From contig JAIPFO010000160.1 of the NCBI GenBank assembly GCA_021736565.1, forward strand, positions 1-8,152: a stretch of 8,152 nt of DNA, given 5' to 3'. The stretch comes from Phycisphaerae bacterium (GTDB lineage Bacteria; Planctomycetota; Phycisphaerae; Sedimentisphaerales; SM23-30). A model generated the notes under the pieces. That model did not search any database and was not told the origin of the DNA. It saw only the letters and a list, made by a program, of their open reading frames with translations. This document shows positions 6,804 through 8,152 of the stretch, piece by piece. The position numbers were made by a program, and so were the translations under genes. Numbering within the stretch: position 1 is the stretch's first letter; each line of letters opens with the position of its first letter.

Positions 6804-7703
6804 ATGAAGAGATCTAAAGGTTTTACCTTGATCGAACTGCTTGTGGTGATCGGTATCATCGCCCTGTTAGTCGCCATTCTGATGCCGGCCTTAAGTAAGG
6901 CCAAAGAAATGGCAAAACAAATCCAATGTGCCAGCCAGCAAAACAGTATTGGCAAAGCCATGTACATGTACATGGGCGAGAACAAAGGCTCCATGCCGAC
7001 AACAAAGACAGCAGGTGTAACGACATATGGCAACGCTGGCGGTATTCAACTGTATGGCACTGCTAATACACCAAAAAACTGGTACACCCTTGATGATAAA
7101 ACATGGGATTGGAGTATAGCCAAAGGTAATGTAGGTGGTTGCCTGTATCTCCTGGTTAAATACGAAGACCTCGTCCCAAAAATGTTCCTCTGTCCCAGCT
7201 CACCAAACGATGAAGAGATGAGCATGCAAACTGCCCTTGATGCAAATCCAGCTATCCAAAATTGGTCAGACATGCAGGGCTTTGCTAGTTTGAACAACCT
7301 GAGCTATTCTTATCATGACCCTTATGGCACTGCTGCTGTTTTGGATGATTCTTCATCTTCTGGCCTGGTGGTAATGGCAGATAAGAGTCATGCTTTTGCT
7401 CCTGGAGACGGGACACTGACTCCCAATATTGGTACTGGCCCTGTGGGCTTTTTTGACAACGACTGGACCGACCAAAACTCTCCTGATGCACACGGTAATA
7501 CAATTAATCACAGAACTCAGGTGCAGAACGTGTTATTCATGGATTCACATGTCAAAAAATATTCAAAGCCTAATGTTGGCGTTGCAGACGATAACATTTA
7601 CAGTCATTGGCCAGCCACTACAGCAAACGATGTACAAAAACAGAATGGGCAGTGGGGAGGCGGTAACGCTCTTCATATGAACGACACCTATCTGGTCAAC
7701 TAA
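6804..7703 (+). CDS. Prepilin-type N-terminal cleavage/methylation domain protein (pseudopilin-like)
   Basis: Type IV pilin/type II secretion pseudopilin-like protein of 299 residues, expected to be processed by a prepilin peptidase and anchored in the inner membrane or assembled into a filament. The leader is MKRSKG, with cleavage predicted after Gly6, followed by FTLIELLVVIGIIALLVAIL; the Glu at mature position +5 is present. The hydrophobic helix runs to about residue 30, then SKAKEMAKQIQCASQQNSIGKA as in the large PVC-group families. A soluble domain follows with Cys at 42, 113 and 130. Near the C-terminus, NHRTQVQNVLFMDSHVKKY (235-253) corresponds to the H-X9-DG motif found in these proteins, but here it is H-X10-DS. 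DNIYSHW follows at 263-269. It stands alone with its own promoter, leader and terminator, divergent from wzm and convergent with the DUF5989 unit, with no secretion-system genes in the window. Its role, perhaps an envelope or matrix protein, is unknown. Confidence 0.93.
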   Translation: MKRSKGFTLIELLVVIGIIALLVAILMPALSKAKEMAKQIQCASQQNSIGKAMYMYMGENKGSMPTTKTAGVTTYGNAGGIQLYGTANTPKNWYTLDDKTWDWSIAKGNVGGCLYLLVKYEDLVPKMFLCPSSPNDEEMSMQTALDANPAIQNWSDMQGFASLNNLSYSYHDPYGTAAVLDDSSSSGLVVMADKSHAFAPGDGTLTPNIGTGPVGFFDNDWTDQNSPDAHGNTINHRTQVQNVLFMDSHVKKYSKPNVGVADDNIYSHWPATTANDVQKQNGQWGGGNALHMNDTYLVN

Positions 7704-7780
7704 TTTCATGACATCTCTGTAACTCAACCCTAAAGTTAATTAAATCTTTTAATTCAACTTAAGAGTTGTTGTTGAAAAAT

Positions 7781-7815
7781 AAAAGGGACTCTCGCAACCG
7801 AGAGTCCCTTTTTTT
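7781..7815. terminator. Bidirectional intrinsic terminator between convergent units
   Basis: GGGACTCTCG (7785-7794) pairs perfectly with CGAGAGTCCC (7799-7808) around a CAAC loop. AAAA before and TTTT after extend the stem to 14 pairs, and seven T follow (7809-7815). The A-run on the left makes a T-run for the minus strand, so it can end both the pilin-like transcript and the transcript arriving from the DUF5989 gene. A weaker inverted repeat (TTCAAC at 7753-7758 with GTTGAA at 7771-7776) lies just upstream. Confidence 0.93.
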
Positions 7816-7855
7816 GTACTCAATAGTTTCATAGTCTCATCTGTTGGCATTCCAT

Positions 7856-7900
7856 CCCTGCAAAACAGACCTGATACGGCATAAACATAGGGTTGCAGGG
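7856..7900. repeat. 8-base inverted repeat in the 3' region of the DUF5989 unit
   Basis: CCCTGCAA (7856-7863) and TTGCAGGG (7893-7900) are perfect complements separated by 29 bases. They lie about 20 bases past the DUF5989 stop. No T-run follows on either strand, so it is not an intrinsic terminator by itself; it could be a 3' stem protecting the transcript. Confidence 0.4.
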
Positions 7901-7941
7901 TGAAAGGCACCTGATACTTAGAATAAGGCATAAATAAAAGG
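7870..7941 (-). repeat. Imperfect duplication of the 3' end of the DUF5989 gene
   Basis: On the minus strand the last codons of the gene plus following bases, TTTATGCC then TTATTCTAA then GTATCAGG, recur about 40 bases downstream as GTTTATGCC directly joined to GTATCAGG, lacking the 9 bases that hold the last two codons and the stop. The preceding bases also align loosely: ALAPFIYA in the gene against TLQPYVYA in the copy. It may be a decayed tandem duplication or chance similarity. Confidence 0.3.
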
Positions 7942-8076
7942 TGCTAAGGCACTACCCTCGGTGAAGACAATCAAAGCACCCAACAGGACCATAAAGATTA
8001 CAATAGGCAACAACCACCATTTTTTTCGGGCCTTCATAAAAGCCCACAATTCTTTCATTATTGATATTTTACTCAT
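7918..8076 (-). CDS. DUF5989-type small membrane protein
   Basis: A complete 52-residue protein starting at ATG 8076 and ending at TAA 7920-7918. It has a short amphipathic basic start (MSKISIMKELWAFMKARKKW), one hydrophobic segment at about 20-38 (WWLLPIVIFMVLLGALIVF), and the tail TEGSALAPFIYALF. The pattern KELW-F-KARKKWWLLP, a single transmembrane helix, then GSA-APFIY-LF at the end is what I recognise as the DUF5989 family, whose members are about 50 residues long. AAGGA at 8087-8091, 10 bases before the ATG, is a fair ribosome site. No biochemical role is known to me. Family members commonly sit beside carbamoyltransferase, SxtJ-like and SGNH hydrolase genes in exopolysaccharide clusters, which fits this neighbourhood. 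The positive face at residues 14-19 suggests the N-terminus is cytoplasmic. Confidence 0.88.
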   Translation of the reverse strand: MSKISIMKELWAFMKARKKWWLLPIVIFMVLLGALIVFTEGSALAPFIYALF

Positions 8077-8094
8077 AACGTCTAATTCCTTGAT

Positions 8095-8152
8095 TTATTT
8101 GCACATAATGCTCTTTAACTGGCCATAAATGACATCCGCAAAAATTCGATTT
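8095..8152 (-). CDS. C-terminal fragment of an upstream gene, possibly an SGNH/GDSL hydrolase
   Basis: The minus-strand frame entering from the right edge reads NRIFADVIYGQLKSIMCK and stops at 8097-8095, 18 bases before the DUF5989 ATG. The pattern of Ile-(Phe)-Ala-(x)2-Ile-(x)3-Leu-Lys resembles the last helix of SGNH/GDSL hydrolases after the catalytic His, and such genes are often next to DUF5989. The other two minus frames are also open from the edge to their stops (8115 and 8069), so the frame choice rests on this resemblance and the operon-like spacing. Treat both the gene and its function as tentative. Confidence 0.4.
   Translation of the reverse strand, partial: NRIFADVIYGQLKSIMCK

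Noticed and set aside
6960..6976. Palindromic repeat built of CATGTA units.
   Set aside because: It lies inside the pilin-like gene and is fully explained by the alternating Met-Tyr codons (MYMYM).
6638..7033. 131-codon minus-strand frame overlapping the start of the pilin-like gene.
   Set aside because: It is antisense to a clear coding gene, shows no family features, and its hydrophobic parts mirror the pilin codons.
7749..7931. 60-codon minus-strand frame downstream of DUF5989.
   Set aside because: It runs through the strong terminator hairpin and overlaps the DUF5989 end; no ribosome site or recognisable domain. Part of it is the possible duplicated end reported separately.

Overview
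The window looks like part of a surface- or exo-polysaccharide locus from a bacterium of the PVC group, most likely a planctomycete of the Phycisphaerae kind. The lineage call rests mainly on the pilin-like gene. It has the long hydrophobic prepilin start and the C-terminal stretch (SPDAHG, QNVLFMDSHV, DNIYSHW) that I associate with the abundant pseudopilin-like proteins of that group. This is recognition from memory, not a database result. Base composition looks moderate to AT-rich by eye; I did not compute it.

Left block (1-6024), all on the minus strand, transcribed right to left as one tightly spaced cluster. It begins with the ABC-2 permease (Wzm type). Three bases later comes the ATPase (Wzt type), which carries a C-terminal polysaccharide-binding domain. 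Then follow a class I SAM-dependent methyltransferase, a type I phosphodiesterase/alkaline phosphatase-superfamily enzyme, a family 2 glycosyltransferase, and the first 22 residues of a group 1/family 4 glycosyltransferase cut by the window edge. Together they suggest a polysaccharide built on the cytoplasmic face by the glycosyltransferases, perhaps end-modified by the methyltransferase, recognised by the Wzt C-terminal domain and exported through Wzm. Two consecutive genes (wzt and the methyltransferase) appear to start at TTG.

Middle (6025-6803): a 779-base divergent intergenic region with no convincing gene. The wzm side holds an imperfect direct repeat and two adjacent short palindromes. 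The other side has a near-consensus sigma-70 promoter on the plus strand (TTGACA, 16 bases, TAGAAT) with a TCACGTGA palindrome in its spacer. A leader of about 330 bases with several potential hairpins follows it.

Right block: a solitary plus-strand prepilin-like gene (6804-7703) with a strong ribosome binding site. It ends at a textbook hairpin terminator (7781-7815) that can work in both directions. Converging on it from the right is a minus-strand unit: a 52-residue membrane microprotein of the DUF5989 type (7918-8076), preceded by the last 18 residues of what may be an SGNH/GDSL hydrolase. DUF5989 genes commonly sit with carbamoyltransferase, SxtJ-like and SGNH hydrolase genes in exopolysaccharide clusters, so the locus probably continues to the right. 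The pilin-like gene is therefore inserted, with its own promoter and terminator, between two polysaccharide transcription units.
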